Positions 25,939 to 34,250 of a stretch of DNA of 64,000 bases are shown here, in pieces; positions within the stretch are counted from its first letter, which is position 1, and every line of letters starts with the position of its first letter. The notes beneath the pieces are model-generated. The model was not told where the DNA came from, searched no databases, and saw nothing but the letters and a program-made list of their open reading frames with translations. The position numbers were made by a program, and so were the translations under genes. Source of the stretch: Aldehydirespirator sp965219165 (GTDB taxonomy: Bacteria; Actinomycetota; Acidimicrobiia; Acidimicrobiales; Aldehydirespiratoraceae); contig CBDCMW010000002.1 of NCBI GenBank assembly GCA_965219165.1, positions 3,534,001 to 3,598,000 of the forward strand, given 5' to 3'.

Positions 25939-27095
25939 CAGCCGAGGGGGCGCAGCATGTGGCGCGACACGATGTGGCGCTGGATCTCGCTCGTGCCGTC
26001 CCAGATGCGGTCGACGCGGGCGTCTCGCCAGATCCGCTCCAGCGGCAGCTCGTCCATCAGCCCCATCCCGCCGAGGATCTGGATCGCCTCGTCCGACACG
26101 AACTGCAGCATCTCGGTGGCCGACAGCTTGGCCATGGCCGCGTCGGCGTCGGTCATCTCGCCCTGCGCCGACAGCCACGCCGCCCGGTAGGTCATCAGCT
26201 CGGCCTGCAGCAGGCGGGTGCGCATGTCGGCCAGCTTGAAGGACACCCCCTGGAACCGCCCGATCCGTTGCCCGAACTGCTCGCGGGTCGCGGCCCAGTC
26301 GAGGGCTACCGCCAGGGCCCGGTCGGCCCGGCCCAAACACACCGCCGCCACCTGCAGGCGGGTGCTGCCCAGCCACTCGTTGGCCACGTCGAAGCCCCGG
26401 TGCTCCTCGCCGAGCAGCTTCGAGGCCGGGACCCTGACATTGTCGAAGTTCAGGATGAAGTTGTGGTAGCCCCGGTTCGACACGCAGTTGTAGCCGGGCA
26501 CCCGTTCCAGGCCGGGCGTGTCGAAGTCCACCAGCAGCGCCGAGATCAGCTTGCGGGAGCCTCGGTCGGTGTCGGTGGTGCCGGTGGCGGCGAACAGGAT
26601 CACATAGTCGGCCAGGTCGGCGTGGCTGATGAAGTGCTTGGTGCCGCTCACCACGAAGTGGTCGCCCCGGCGCTCGGCCCGGCACGTCATGCCCCGCAGG
26701 TCGGAGCCGGCATCGGGCTCGCTCATGGCCAGGCACTCCACCCGCTCGCCTCGCACCGTGGGCAGCAGGTACTCCTCGACCTGGTCGCCGGTGCAGGCCC
26801 GCAGGATGTTGGACGGGCGGGCCACGATGTACTGCAGGGCGTAGGAGGTCCACCCGAAGGCCCGCTCGGCCATGGCCAGGGTCAGGTCGTCGAGGCCGCC
26901 GCCGTCGAGCTCCGCGGGCATGTTCGCCGCGTAGAGACCCGCATCGAGGGCCTTGCGACGGATCTCATCCACCAGTTCGGGTCGCACCTCGCCGGTGCGC
27001 TCCACCTCGTCCTCGTGAGGGACGAGCTCGCGCTCGGTGAAGGCGCGCACGGTATCGACAACCATTTGCTGGGAGTCGCTGATCGAGAAGTCCAA
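25935..27095 (-). CDS. Acyl-CoA dehydrogenase (crotonobetainyl-CoA/gamma-butyrobetainyl-CoA type)
   Basis: 386 residues, full length. Family signatures: AMSEPDAGSDLRGMTCRAE (near residue 124), FVSGTKHFISHAD, LGEEHRGFDVANEWLGSTRLQ, and the C-terminal QILGGMGLMDELPLERIWRDARVDRIWDGTSEIQR split over residues 340-375. TTG start at 27095 has AAGGAGG five bases upstream. By context it is predicted to oxidise gamma-butyrobetainyl-CoA to crotonobetainyl-CoA (CaiA-like chemistry in the catabolic direction). Electrons would leave through an ETF not seen here. Confidence 0.88.
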   Translation of the reverse strand: MDFSISDSQQMVVDTVRAFTERELVPHEDEVERTGEVRPELVDEIRRKALDAGLYAANMPAELDGGGLDDLTLAMAERAFGWTSYALQYIVARPSNILRACTGDQVEEYLLPTVRGERVECLAMSEPDAGSDLRGMTCRAERRGDHFVVSGTKHFISHADLADYVILFAATGTTDTDRGSRKLISALLVDFDTPGLERVPGYNCVSNRGYHNFILNFDNVRVPASKLLGEEHRGFDVANEWLGSTRLQVAAVCLGRADRALAVALDWAATREQFGQRIGRFQGVSFKLADMRTRLLQAELMTYRAAWLSAQGEMTDADAAMAKLSATEMLQFVSDEAIQILGGMGLMDELPLERIWRDARVDRIWDGTSEIQRHIVSRHMLRPLGC

Positions 27096-27167
27096 GTCAG
27101 CCTCCTTTTAGTGCTCAGTTCTTAGAAGCCACGCGGTAGGTTGCCACCGCCTCGGGGTGAAGCGTCG

Positions 27168-27272
27168 CGTTTCCCGCTCTTGTTCGCTGCGCTCACGGGC
27201 CGCTCGGGCCACGGCCTCGCTCAACGCCGTGCGAGACTCTTCGTGAACTGCGGCCTATCCGCTCGGCCTCTG
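27168..27272 (-). repeat. Family 1 dispersed repeat, copy F
   Basis: GTTTCCCGCTCTTGTTCGCT, core GGGCCGCTCGGGCCACGGCC, variable middle, then GTGAACTGCGGCCTATCCGC and TCGGCCTCTGG. Its far end encodes the last residues RPSG and the TAG stop of the carnitine dehydrogenase gene. Confidence 0.85.
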
Positions 27273-28784
27273 GGTGCGGGGGGCGCCGATAGCCATGCGG
27301 CTGCCGGCCTGCGGCGGCACCGGCATGGACGCGTGGGCCTCGGTGACCGCGGCCACCGCGGCGGCCGGGCCTCCGGGCAGCGGCGCGCTGCGCCCGGCCC
27401 CGGTGTCGACGTGGACAAGCATCTGCTCGCCGGTGCACAACAGATCGGCGCCGTCATCGGCGCGGCCCGTGCCGCCCCGGTACATAGTGTGGAAGAGGTG
27501 CAGCCGCTTGGCGTCGCTGCCGAGCACCTGGGTGGTGACCCTCAGAGGCTCGCCCTCCGAGGCCTCGCGCCGGTAGTTGAGGTGGGTCTCGACCGTGTAG
27601 TAGGAGTGGCCGCCGGCTCGGTGGTCCTCATCGATGCCCACGTAGCGGAACAGGGCGTCGGAGGCCCACCCGAAGGCGGTCAGGAACGCCCACTCGGTCA
27701 TGTGGCCGTTGTAGTCCACCCAGTCGGGCTCGACGACGGCCGAGTACAGCTCCAGCGGAGCGGCGATCTCGGCGCCCGGCGTCCACGGCTCGGCCTCCGC
27801 GCCGGCCTTGGCGGCCAGGATGCGAGCCTCCCGCTCGGCCACGAGGCGGCCCGCACCGACCCCGCTGGGCCGAAGCGCCCGCATCACGGCCAGCAGGCAC
27901 TCGTCCCGTTGCCGCTCCAACTCGGCGATGGACCGTCCGGCGGCCTGGTCCTCGCAGCCCGCGGCCATGGCCTCGGTCAGCTCGCCGGTCAGCTCGGGGG
28001 CCTGCAGCCGGGTCCACGGCAGCTTCAGCGCGGGCCCGAACTGGCCCAGCATGTGGCGCATCCCGCCCTGGCCGCCGGCCAGGTGGAAGGTGAGGTTGGT
28101 GCCCATGGCCGCCCAGCGCAGGCCGGGACCGTAGATGATCGAGTCGTCCAGCTCGGCGGTGGTGGCGGCACCGTCGTTCACCAAGTGCAGGTTCTCGCGC
28201 CACAGTGCCTCCTGGAGTCGGTCCGACAGGTAGCCCGCGACCTCGTTGCGCACCACCAGCGGGTGCATCACCAGATCGTCGTAGTGAGCGATCGCGGCGG
28301 CGACTGCGGCATCGCTGGTGGCCTCGCCCGGGACCACTTCCACCAAAGGCAGCAGGTACACAGGGTTGAACGGGTGGCCGATCAGCAGCCGCTCGGGATG
28401 GCGCAGCCCCTCGGCCAAGCGACTCGGCAGCAGCCCCGACGAACTGCTGGCGATCACGGTCTCGGGCTCGGCGGCCGCGTCCAGGCGGCGCAGCAGCGGG
28501 ATCTTGACCGAACCGTCCTCGGGGGCGCTCTCCTGCACCCAGTCGGAGCAGGCCGCGACCTCTTCGGGAGAGTCGGCCCAGCGCAGCCGGGCCGGATCGG
28601 CGCCGGGGAACAGTCCCAGCCGGGTGGCCGAGGGCCAGGCCCGCTCCACCGCCGCCCGGAGCCGGTCCTCGGCACCGTCGGCGGGATCCCAGGCGACCAC
28701 ATCGTGGCCCCGGGCCAGTGCCCGCACCGCCCATCCGGAGCCGATCACTCCAGTCCCCGCCAGCCCGATGGTCCTCGACTTCAC
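27255..28784 (-). CDS. L-carnitine dehydrogenase/betainyl-CoA thioesterase fusion
   Basis: 509 residues from GTG 28784 (AGGAGG about seven bases upstream). Residues 1 to about 320 are a 3-hydroxyacyl-CoA-dehydrogenase-like enzyme: NAD loop GTGVIGSGW (10-18), VQESAPEDGSVK, IASSSSGLLPSRLAEG, catalytic-His segment IGHPFNPVYLLPLVEVV. Residues about 345-490 form a hot-dog thioesterase (WVDYNGHMTEWAF, ETHLNYRREASEGEPL). This domain order matches the known L-carnitine dehydrogenases fused to a betainyl-CoA thioesterase. Role: L-carnitine to 3-dehydrocarnitine, and hydrolysis of betainyl-CoA to glycine betaine. The cleavage enzyme acting between these steps (BKACE type) is not in the window. First gene of the operon; its 3-prime end lies in a family 1 repeat. 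Confidence 0.87.
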   Translation of the reverse strand: MKSRTIGLAGTGVIGSGWAVRALARGHDVVAWDPADGAEDRLRAAVERAWPSATRLGLFPGADPARLRWADSPEEVAACSDWVQESAPEDGSVKIPLLRRLDAAAEPETVIASSSSGLLPSRLAEGLRHPERLLIGHPFNPVYLLPLVEVVPGEATSDAAVAAAIAHYDDLVMHPLVVRNEVAGYLSDRLQEALWRENLHLVNDGAATTAELDDSIIYGPGLRWAAMGTNLTFHLAGGQGGMRHMLGQFGPALKLPWTRLQAPELTGELTEAMAAGCEDQAAGRSIAELERQRDECLLAVMRALRPSGVGAGRLVAEREARILAAKAGAEAEPWTPGAEIAAPLELYSAVVEPDWVDYNGHMTEWAFLTAFGWASDALFRYVGIDEDHRAGGHSYYTVETHLNYRREASEGEPLRVTTQVLGSDAKRLHLFHTMYRGGTGRADDGADLLCTGEQMLVHVDTGAGRSAPLPGGPAAAVAAVTEAHASMPVPPQAGSRMAIGAPRTQRPSG

Positions 28785-28894
28785 CGTTGCCCTCCTACGA
28801 ACCGACAGCCGCGCCCCGACGGCCGACCTCCCGTGCTCCTGTCCGGGCCGAAGTATCGCACCGCCGATCCACAACGGGACGCATTGCCTCCGCT

Positions 28895-28979
28895 GATCTA
28901 GTGGTGTCGCCGATCTAGTGGTGCCGCTGATCTAGTGGTGTCGCCGATCTAGTGGTGCCGCTGATCTAGTGGTGTCGCC
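28895..28979. repeat. Five tandem 17-bp repeats upstream of the P450 operon
   Basis: GATCTAGTGGTG followed alternately by TCGCC and CCGCT, five exact-length units with period 17 (34-bp super-period). Lies in the divergent spacer between the carnitine operon (start 28784) and the P450 gene (start 29070). Could be an iterated operator or a minisatellite. The remaining spacer to 29057 shows nothing else. Confidence 0.75.
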
Positions 28980-29057
28980 GAATCGGCCTCGCAGCGCCAG
29001 CAGCAGAACCCGGAGCTTGGGAGCCATCCGCCTGCGCGATCGAATGTTCCACCGACC

Positions 29058-29063
29058 TAACAT
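29058..29063 (+). promoter_or_regulatory. -10 box of the P450 operon
   Basis: TAACAT six bases before ATG 29070, leaderless type. Confidence 0.55.
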
Positions 29064-29069
29064 CGGCCC

Positions 29070-30296
29070 ATGGGCCCGCCGCTCGTGTACAACCCCTACG
29101 CGTTCTCGACGCACGACAACCCCTACGACACGTACCGGCGTCTGCGCGACGAGGCGCCCGCCTACCGGAACCCGGACTTGGAGTTTTGGGCTCTGAGCCG
29201 CTTCGACGACGTACAGGCGGCCTTCCGGGACTACGAGACCTATTCCTCCCTCGGGGGCGTGGCCCTGGAGGCCAGGCGGCCCATCGACCGCTCCAACCCC
29301 ATGTTCCAACAGATGATCGAGATCGACCCGCCGGAGCACACCGCGCTGCGGATGCTGGTGTCGCGGGTGTTCACGGTCCGGCGCGTAGCCGAGATGGAGG
29401 ACGAGGTCCGCAGGATCGTCAACCACTACATCGACTCGGTGATCGAGTCAGGCCACGCGGACTTGATGACCGATGTGGCCGGCTGCTTCCCGATGGATGT
29501 GATCTCAGCCGTGCTCGGCATACCCAAGACCGACCGGGACATGCTGCGGGACTGCGCCGACCGGGGGCTGATTCGCGAGGACGGGTCCATGGAGATCCCC
29601 CAGGAGGCATACGAGGCGATCTTTGAGGTCCTGGCCTACTTCAGCGAGGATCTGGACGGGCGACGCGCCGGTAAGGTCCCCGGCGGCGGGCTGCTCTCGG
29701 ACCTGCTCGAACTGGAGGTCGACGGCCGGGCACTGACCGGAGCGCAGCTGCTCGGGTTCTGCCTGCTACTCGTGTTCGCCGGATTCGAGACAACCGCCAA
29801 GATGGTGGGCAGCGCTATCGAGCTGTTGTCGCGCCACCCCGACCAGCGGGCCGCTGTGGTGGCCGACCCGTCTCTGATCCCCCAGACGGTGGAGGAGGTC
29901 GTCCGATTCCACAGCTCCACCCAGTACATGCATCGCACCCTCACCCGCGACGTCGAGCTGCACGGCCAACGGATGCGGGAGGGCGACTCGGTGCTGCTGC
30001 TGATCGGCGCGGCCAACCAGGACGAGCGGGAGTTCGGGCCCAGCGCCGGGCAATTCGACATCTTCCGCCCCCCGGACCGGCATCTCGGCTTCGGGTACGG
30101 CATCCACTTCTGCCTCGGCGCCGCGCTGGCCCGCCTGGAGGGCCGGGTCGCGCTGGAGGAGATCCACCGCCGCATCGGCGACTACACGGTGGACCACGAC
30201 AACAAACTCCGCTTCCACAGCGGCAACGTGAGCGGCTGGAAGAGCCTGCCGATCAGCTTCACCCCAGGACGCCGGCTCGAAAGCGTCGCGGGGTGA
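29070..30296 (+). CDS. Cytochrome P450
   Basis: 408 residues, bacterial class I P450. Visible: I-helix AGFETTAK near residue 238 (acid-alcohol pair altered to Glu-Thr-Thr), ExxR in VEEVVRFHSS, and the heme loop FGYGIHFCLGAALARLE with the Cys ligand near 348. Also EIDPPEHTALRMLVSRVFT. Soluble monooxygenase; needs a ferredoxin and reductase not encoded nearby. First gene of a three-gene operon, overlapping the next by GTGA. Substrate unknown. Confidence 0.93.
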   Translation: MGPPLVYNPYAFSTHDNPYDTYRRLRDEAPAYRNPDLEFWALSRFDDVQAAFRDYETYSSLGGVALEARRPIDRSNPMFQQMIEIDPPEHTALRMLVSRVFTVRRVAEMEDEVRRIVNHYIDSVIESGHADLMTDVAGCFPMDVISAVLGIPKTDRDMLRDCADRGLIREDGSMEIPQEAYEAIFEVLAYFSEDLDGRRAGKVPGGGLLSDLLELEVDGRALTGAQLLGFCLLLVFAGFETTAKMVGSAIELLSRHPDQRAAVVADPSLIPQTVEEVVRFHSSTQYMHRTLTRDVELHGQRMREGDSVLLLIGAANQDEREFGPSAGQFDIFRPPDRHLGFGYGIHFCLGAALARLEGRVALEEIHRRIGDYTVDHDNKLRFHSGNVSGWKSLPISFTPGRRLESVAG

Positions 30297-31159
30297 CTCG
30301 TTATGGCTACATCGGGCTGGGCATGATGGGCTCGGCCATGGCCGAGAACCTGATCCGCCGCGACGGCGCGATGGTGACAGTCCACGACATCGATCCCGCC
30401 GCCGCGGACGCGGCGGTCTCGCTAGGAGCTGAAGCGGGCGCCAACGCCGCTGAGGTGGCCCGGGCCAGCGACGTCGTCAGCGTGTGCGTGCCGGCCGCGG
30501 CCCACATCGAGGCCGTGCTGTCGGGACCGGGCGGCATCGTCGAGGGTGCCCACGACGGGCTCTGCGTGCTTATCCACTCCACGGTGCATCCCGACACGGT
30601 GCTGGCGGCCCGGGATATGGCCGCGGAATGGGGCGTGTCCGTGTTCGACGCGTGCGTGGCCGGCGGCGCCGACAATGCCAGAGCCGGCAGCCTGACGGTG
30701 CTGGTCGGGGGACTCGACGAGTTGCCGCCCGCCACCCGCGAACTGCTTGATGTCTATGCCGGCAGCATCATCGACGCCGGGCCGGTGGGGGCGGGCGCGG
30801 CCCTGAAGATCGCCATCAACGTGATGACTTACGCCCAGTTCGCGGCGGCGGCCGCGGCCCACGACATGGTGGCCACCACCGGTGGGGAACCGGCTGCGCT
30901 GCTGGAGGCGTGGCGGTCGATGGACCAGCTCGGGGCGCTCACCGAGCAGTACTGCGCCCTGTTGGAGATCCCTTCCGAGCACATCCGGAGCGAGTTGCGG
31001 GCCATGCTGGAGACCCAGGCCGGGATCGCCGGCAAGGATCTGTCACTGGCCCTGGAGCTGGGCCGAACCCGGCCGGGCGCAGCCGCCGTGCTGGAAGCAG
31101 TGCGGGCCGCAATGCCCGCCGTCTACAACGTCCACGAAGTCGACGAGGAGTGCGAATGA
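30293..31159 (+). CDS. Beta-hydroxyacid dehydrogenase family (HIBADH-like)
   Basis: 288 residues. NAD(P) loop YIGLGMMGSAMAENL at the N-terminus, substrate-binding FDACVAGGADNARAGSLTV, and catalytic-Lys segment GAGAALKIAINVMTYAQF. Matches the 3-hydroxyisobutyrate dehydrogenase/glyoxylate reductase superfamily. GTG start overlaps the P450 stop, and its own stop overlaps the next ATG. It may oxidise a hydroxylated product of the P450, by inference from the operon only. Confidence 0.88.
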   Translation: MTRYGYIGLGMMGSAMAENLIRRDGAMVTVHDIDPAAADAAVSLGAEAGANAAEVARASDVVSVCVPAAAHIEAVLSGPGGIVEGAHDGLCVLIHSTVHPDTVLAARDMAAEWGVSVFDACVAGGADNARAGSLTVLVGGLDELPPATRELLDVYAGSIIDAGPVGAGAALKIAINVMTYAQFAAAAAAHDMVATTGGEPAALLEAWRSMDQLGALTEQYCALLEIPSEHIRSELRAMLETQAGIAGKDLSLALELGRTRPGAAAVLEAVRAAMPAVYNVHEVDEECE

Positions 31160-31557
31160 GCGCCGACAACGTCCCCGACAGCCCCACCGATGACACCTAC
31201 GAGCGCGGCGTCGCCATGGTCACCGAGATCTACCAGGGGGAGGTCCCGGCCCTGCCCGAGGGAACGATGGCCTTCAACGACGTGATGATGCGGAGCCTGT
31301 TCGCCGAGGTGTGGGACCGCGACGTGCTGTCGATCCGGGACCGGCGCCTGCTCATCATGGGCGTGATCGCAGCCCGGGGCTCCATCGACGTATGGAGGCT
31401 CCAGGCCCAGTCAGCCCTCAAGCGAGGCGAACTAACCCCCGACGAGCTCCGCGAGACCCTCATAGCACTGGCCCCATACGCCGGCTACCCCAACGTGGCT
31501 CCGCTAATCGGCCCCTGCGAGACCGCCATCAACGACTGGACCCAAGCCCTGGACTGA
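31156..31557 (+). CDS. Carboxymuconolactone decarboxylase-family protein
   Basis: 133 residues. CMD-like helical protein: FNDVMMRSLFAEVWDRDVLSIRDRRLLIMGVIAARG, SALKRGELTPDELRETLIALAPYAGYPN (each shown in part). The AhpD-type CxxC redox pair is absent; only one Cys is near the C-terminus, so a peroxidase-reductant role is unlikely and a decarboxylase/isomerase-like role more plausible. ATG overlaps the preceding stop (ATGA). Confidence 0.8.
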   Translation: MSADNVPDSPTDDTYERGVAMVTEIYQGEVPALPEGTMAFNDVMMRSLFAEVWDRDVLSIRDRRLLIMGVIAARGSIDVWRLQAQSALKRGELTPDELRETLIALAPYAGYPNVAPLIGPCETAINDWTQALD

Positions 31558-31575
31558 CCCGTCCAATGAACCGGG

Positions 31576-32913
31576 CTAATGATCAGGGTGAATACAAGGC
31601 CCTAGCGTGGGATAAGACAAAATCTTGCCGCCGTCATCTTGCCATTGCCCGTTGCCCAGATAGGTATACGCCTTGACTCGTGGGTCGTCGTCACCGAAGT
31701 AATGCGCTCCAGCCAAGTACTTGAACTCTCCATCGCCGCCGCCATCGTGAACGTGGTCCGCCGGGCATTGTGCGTGTTCGCAGGGAATCCGTGGGTCGCC
31801 AGCAAGCAGGCTGACCGGGTCTGGTGCGTCCTCATTGACAGTATCCCAGAACCACCACAGTAGCCTTTCGCCGTTGGTGCCGTCGTGCCGATGGCCGTAC
31901 AGTCCGGCTTGCAAGATCCGGCCGTCGTCTGTCCTCAAGTTCTCACGCATGAGTACGTGGCTCTTGTGATCACCAAGGGCATGAGATTCCCAGTGGGAGC
32001 ATTCGCCGTCGCGTCCGATGTCGATCTCGGCACCGCCGGGGCCGCCGCCCCTCGGAATGGTTGTGGTTGTGGTCGTCGTGGTTGTGGTCGTCGTGGTTGT
32101 GGTCGTCGTGGTTGTGGTCGTCGTGGTTGTCGTAGTGGAGGTAGTGCCACCGCCGCCATTACCGCCACCGCCGCCATTACCGCCACCGCCGCCACGACCG
32201 CCACCGCCACCACGACCGCCACCGCCACCACGACCGCCACCGCCGCCACGACCGCCACCGCCACCGCCACCGCCGCCGGTCTCGCTGTCAGTGGTGTCGA
32301 GGCGGGACGCCCGGTAGAGCCATTCCACTGCTTCTGCGGCCATGATGGGATCGTCGGGACAGAACAGGCCCTCGCCCTTGGCGCAGTCGGAGGTCAGGAC
32401 GCCAGCGTTCTTCAGCGCCGAGATGTTGTCCCGGAAAATGTGGATACGCGGCACGTCAGTGAACCCGTGGGGCGGTATGGCATCGTCCAGGTCGTAGGCG
32501 CGGGTCACGAAAGCCGCCATCTGCCCGCGTCTGGTCTCCCTGGTTGGGCAGTACCGCAGCGGGTCCACCATGCACCCCACGGTGACACTCAAATCGAACA
32601 GGGTCTGGACGTATCCGGCGTACGGCTCCTCGGAGTCGACGTCAACGAACGCTCGGTGGTTCGTCGGCTCGCTGTCGAGGAGGCGCACGATCCACAGCGC
32701 CACCTCCCAGCGCTGCACGGTCCCGCCGCAATCCCGGATCGAGCATGACGTTCCATCGAGGATGCCGTCGTCAGCAAACACCCTCACGGCCCGCCGCTGG
32801 ACAGAAGTGAGCGGCTCGGGCGTAGGAGTTTCTTGTGCGGCCACCGAGCCCGCTATCAACAACGCTACCAGCGCGACTGGCAGCGACTTCCACAGGATTC
32901 GCAAGGCGGGCAC
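31576..32913 (-). CDS. Secreted SLH-domain protein with Gly-rich and poly-Thr linkers
   Basis: 445 residues. GTG start at 32913, signal peptide SLPVALVALLIAGSVAAQE with cleavage after AQ or VAA. Residues 35-205 contain S-layer homology-like repeats (FVDVDSEEPYAGYVQTLFD, CPTRETRRGQMAAFVTRA, FTDVPRIHIFRDNISAL) with paired cysteines. Then a GGGGGR repeat block, a run of about 28 Thr, and a unique C-terminal domain rich in His, Trp and Cys (residues 300-445). Probably cell-surface attached with a glycosylatable Thr stalk. The 3-prime end is 18 bp from the convergent CMD gene. The region 32914-33122 holds nothing recognisable. Confidence 0.8.
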   Translation of the reverse strand: MPALRILWKSLPVALVALLIAGSVAAQETPTPEPLTSVQRRAVRVFADDGILDGTSCSIRDCGGTVQRWEVALWIVRLLDSEPTNHRAFVDVDSEEPYAGYVQTLFDLSVTVGCMVDPLRYCPTRETRRGQMAAFVTRAYDLDDAIPPHGFTDVPRIHIFRDNISALKNAGVLTSDCAKGEGLFCPDDPIMAAEAVEWLYRASRLDTTDSETGGGGGGGGGRGGGGGRGGGGGRGGGGGRGGGGGNGGGGGNGGGGTTSTTTTTTTTTTTTTTTTTTTTTTTTTTIPRGGGPGGAEIDIGRDGECSHWESHALGDHKSHVLMRENLRTDDGRILQAGLYGHRHDGTNGERLLWWFWDTVNEDAPDPVSLLAGDPRIPCEHAQCPADHVHDGGGDGEFKYLAGAHYFGDDDPRVKAYTYLGNGQWQDDGGKILSYPTLGPCIHPDH

Positions 32914-33122
32914 CCCTAACTAGATCGGTTATCCACCGGATAGACCGCCCGCTGTGAACAATTATAGAGCGAAGAATCATGAAGCGAGGCGCGCGCAACA
33001 GCAGTCATGTTGAGAACCAAGCGGACGAACCTGCCGATGTCGATGCCCTTGGTCCCGGCGAAGACCTGCCAGATGCCCGAAGGTTGTGGCCTGTCGCCCC
33101 GAGAGCCGAGGTCCGGCTGCGC

Positions 33123-34250
33123 TCAGCCGACGGTCCAGGCCAGCGCGTTGAAGGCGCCCATGCCGGCCGGGTCCAGCAGAGCCTCGGCCTCGCTGGCGCG
33201 GCTTCGGGCCCTGAGAGCCGCGAGGTCGCCGACACCGGCGCGGTCGGTCCATGCCGCTTGCCCCTCAGCCACCAACTCGTCAACGCCGTGGGCGCGCAGG
33301 AACTCGGCCTGGGTGCACACGTCGGCGCGGTAGTCGGCCTGCACTTGGTCCAAGGCCACGTCCGCGGTGATGTCGCACGACCCCGGTTCGGCCAGCCACC
33401 AGGAACCGCCGTGGTGGTCTCGGCGGGTCCGCAGCCAGCCCAGACCGGCGCCAGGATCGTCCGACGGGCTGGCCCGCCCGGCCAGTACCGATGTTGCCGC
33501 CCCGTAGTCGAAGGCGACGATCCGGCCTGCCCCGACCAGCCGATGGGCTTCGGCCACCCAGCGGCGAGCGGCTCGCTGGACCGGCACCCGGGCCCCGGCC
33601 GCGACGACAGGCAAGCCGGCTGCCAGCTCCGCAGACGCAGGCATGGGAACCAGCGCGAAGCGCCCCGCTGACGGAGCGTCGACCGCGACGCGCAGCTCCT
33701 CCCAGCCGTCAGCAGTGCGGCGGGCCACGTAGAAGGGAAGGTTGTCGAGCAACTCGTTGGCCACGACCACACCTGAGGGCGCCCCCTGCGGCAGGGCGTC
33801 CGATGCCCGGGCCGTGCTCGTCACAATGGGATGGTCGGGATGCAGGGCGCGCTGTGCCGGGGACAAGTCCACCAGCACCAGCCGCAGCGCGCCGGCGATC
33901 ATGCAACGAGGCTCCGCAGCCAGCACCGACCGGGCCAGTGTGCCCGGCCCCGCCCCCCAGTCGATCACCGTGAACGGCACGGGTTCGCCCAGTTCCGCCC
34001 ACCAGGCGTCCAGCGCCCGGGCCAGCACGGCCCCGAACAGCGGCCCGACCTCAGGCGCGGTCAGGAAATGCCCCGAGCGGCCACCGGCACGGCCCCCGCC
34101 GGGCCGCATGTAATAGCCGCCGTCAGGGTCGTACAGGCAGGCGTCCACATACTCCGACACCGGGATCGGCCCCCGCTCCTCGATCCGATGAGCGATCCGC
34201 TCCCCGAGCGACACACCGTGGCGGTCTCCAGCCCGGCGCATATCAGCCAC
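33123..34250 (-). CDS. MidA/NDUFAF7-like SAM-dependent methyltransferase
   Basis: 375 residues. Family hallmarks: GPIPVSEYVDACLYDPDGGYY split near residues 30-48, GHFLTAPEVGPLFGAVLARAL, SAM loop VIDWGAGPGTLARSV, and VVVANELLDNLPFYV near 175. Mitochondrial MidA/NDUFAF7 methylates an arginine of the complex I 49-kDa subunit (NuoD homologue) during assembly. The gene begins with GTG inside the last codons of nuoN (8-nt overlap) and is the final gene of the nuo operon, which fits that role here. Confidence 0.88.
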   Translation of the reverse strand: MADMRRAGDRHGVSLGERIAHRIEERGPIPVSEYVDACLYDPDGGYYMRPGGGRAGGRSGHFLTAPEVGPLFGAVLARALDAWWAELGEPVPFTVIDWGAGPGTLARSVLAAEPRCMIAGALRLVLVDLSPAQRALHPDHPIVTSTARASDALPQGAPSGVVVANELLDNLPFYVARRTADGWEELRVAVDAPSAGRFALVPMPASAELAAGLPVVAAGARVPVQRAARRWVAEAHRLVGAGRIVAFDYGAATSVLAGRASPSDDPGAGLGWLRTRRDHHGGSWWLAEPGSCDITADVALDQVQADYRADVCTQAEFLRAHGVDELVAEGQAAWTDRAGVGDLAALRARSRASEAEALLDPAGMGAFNALAWTVG

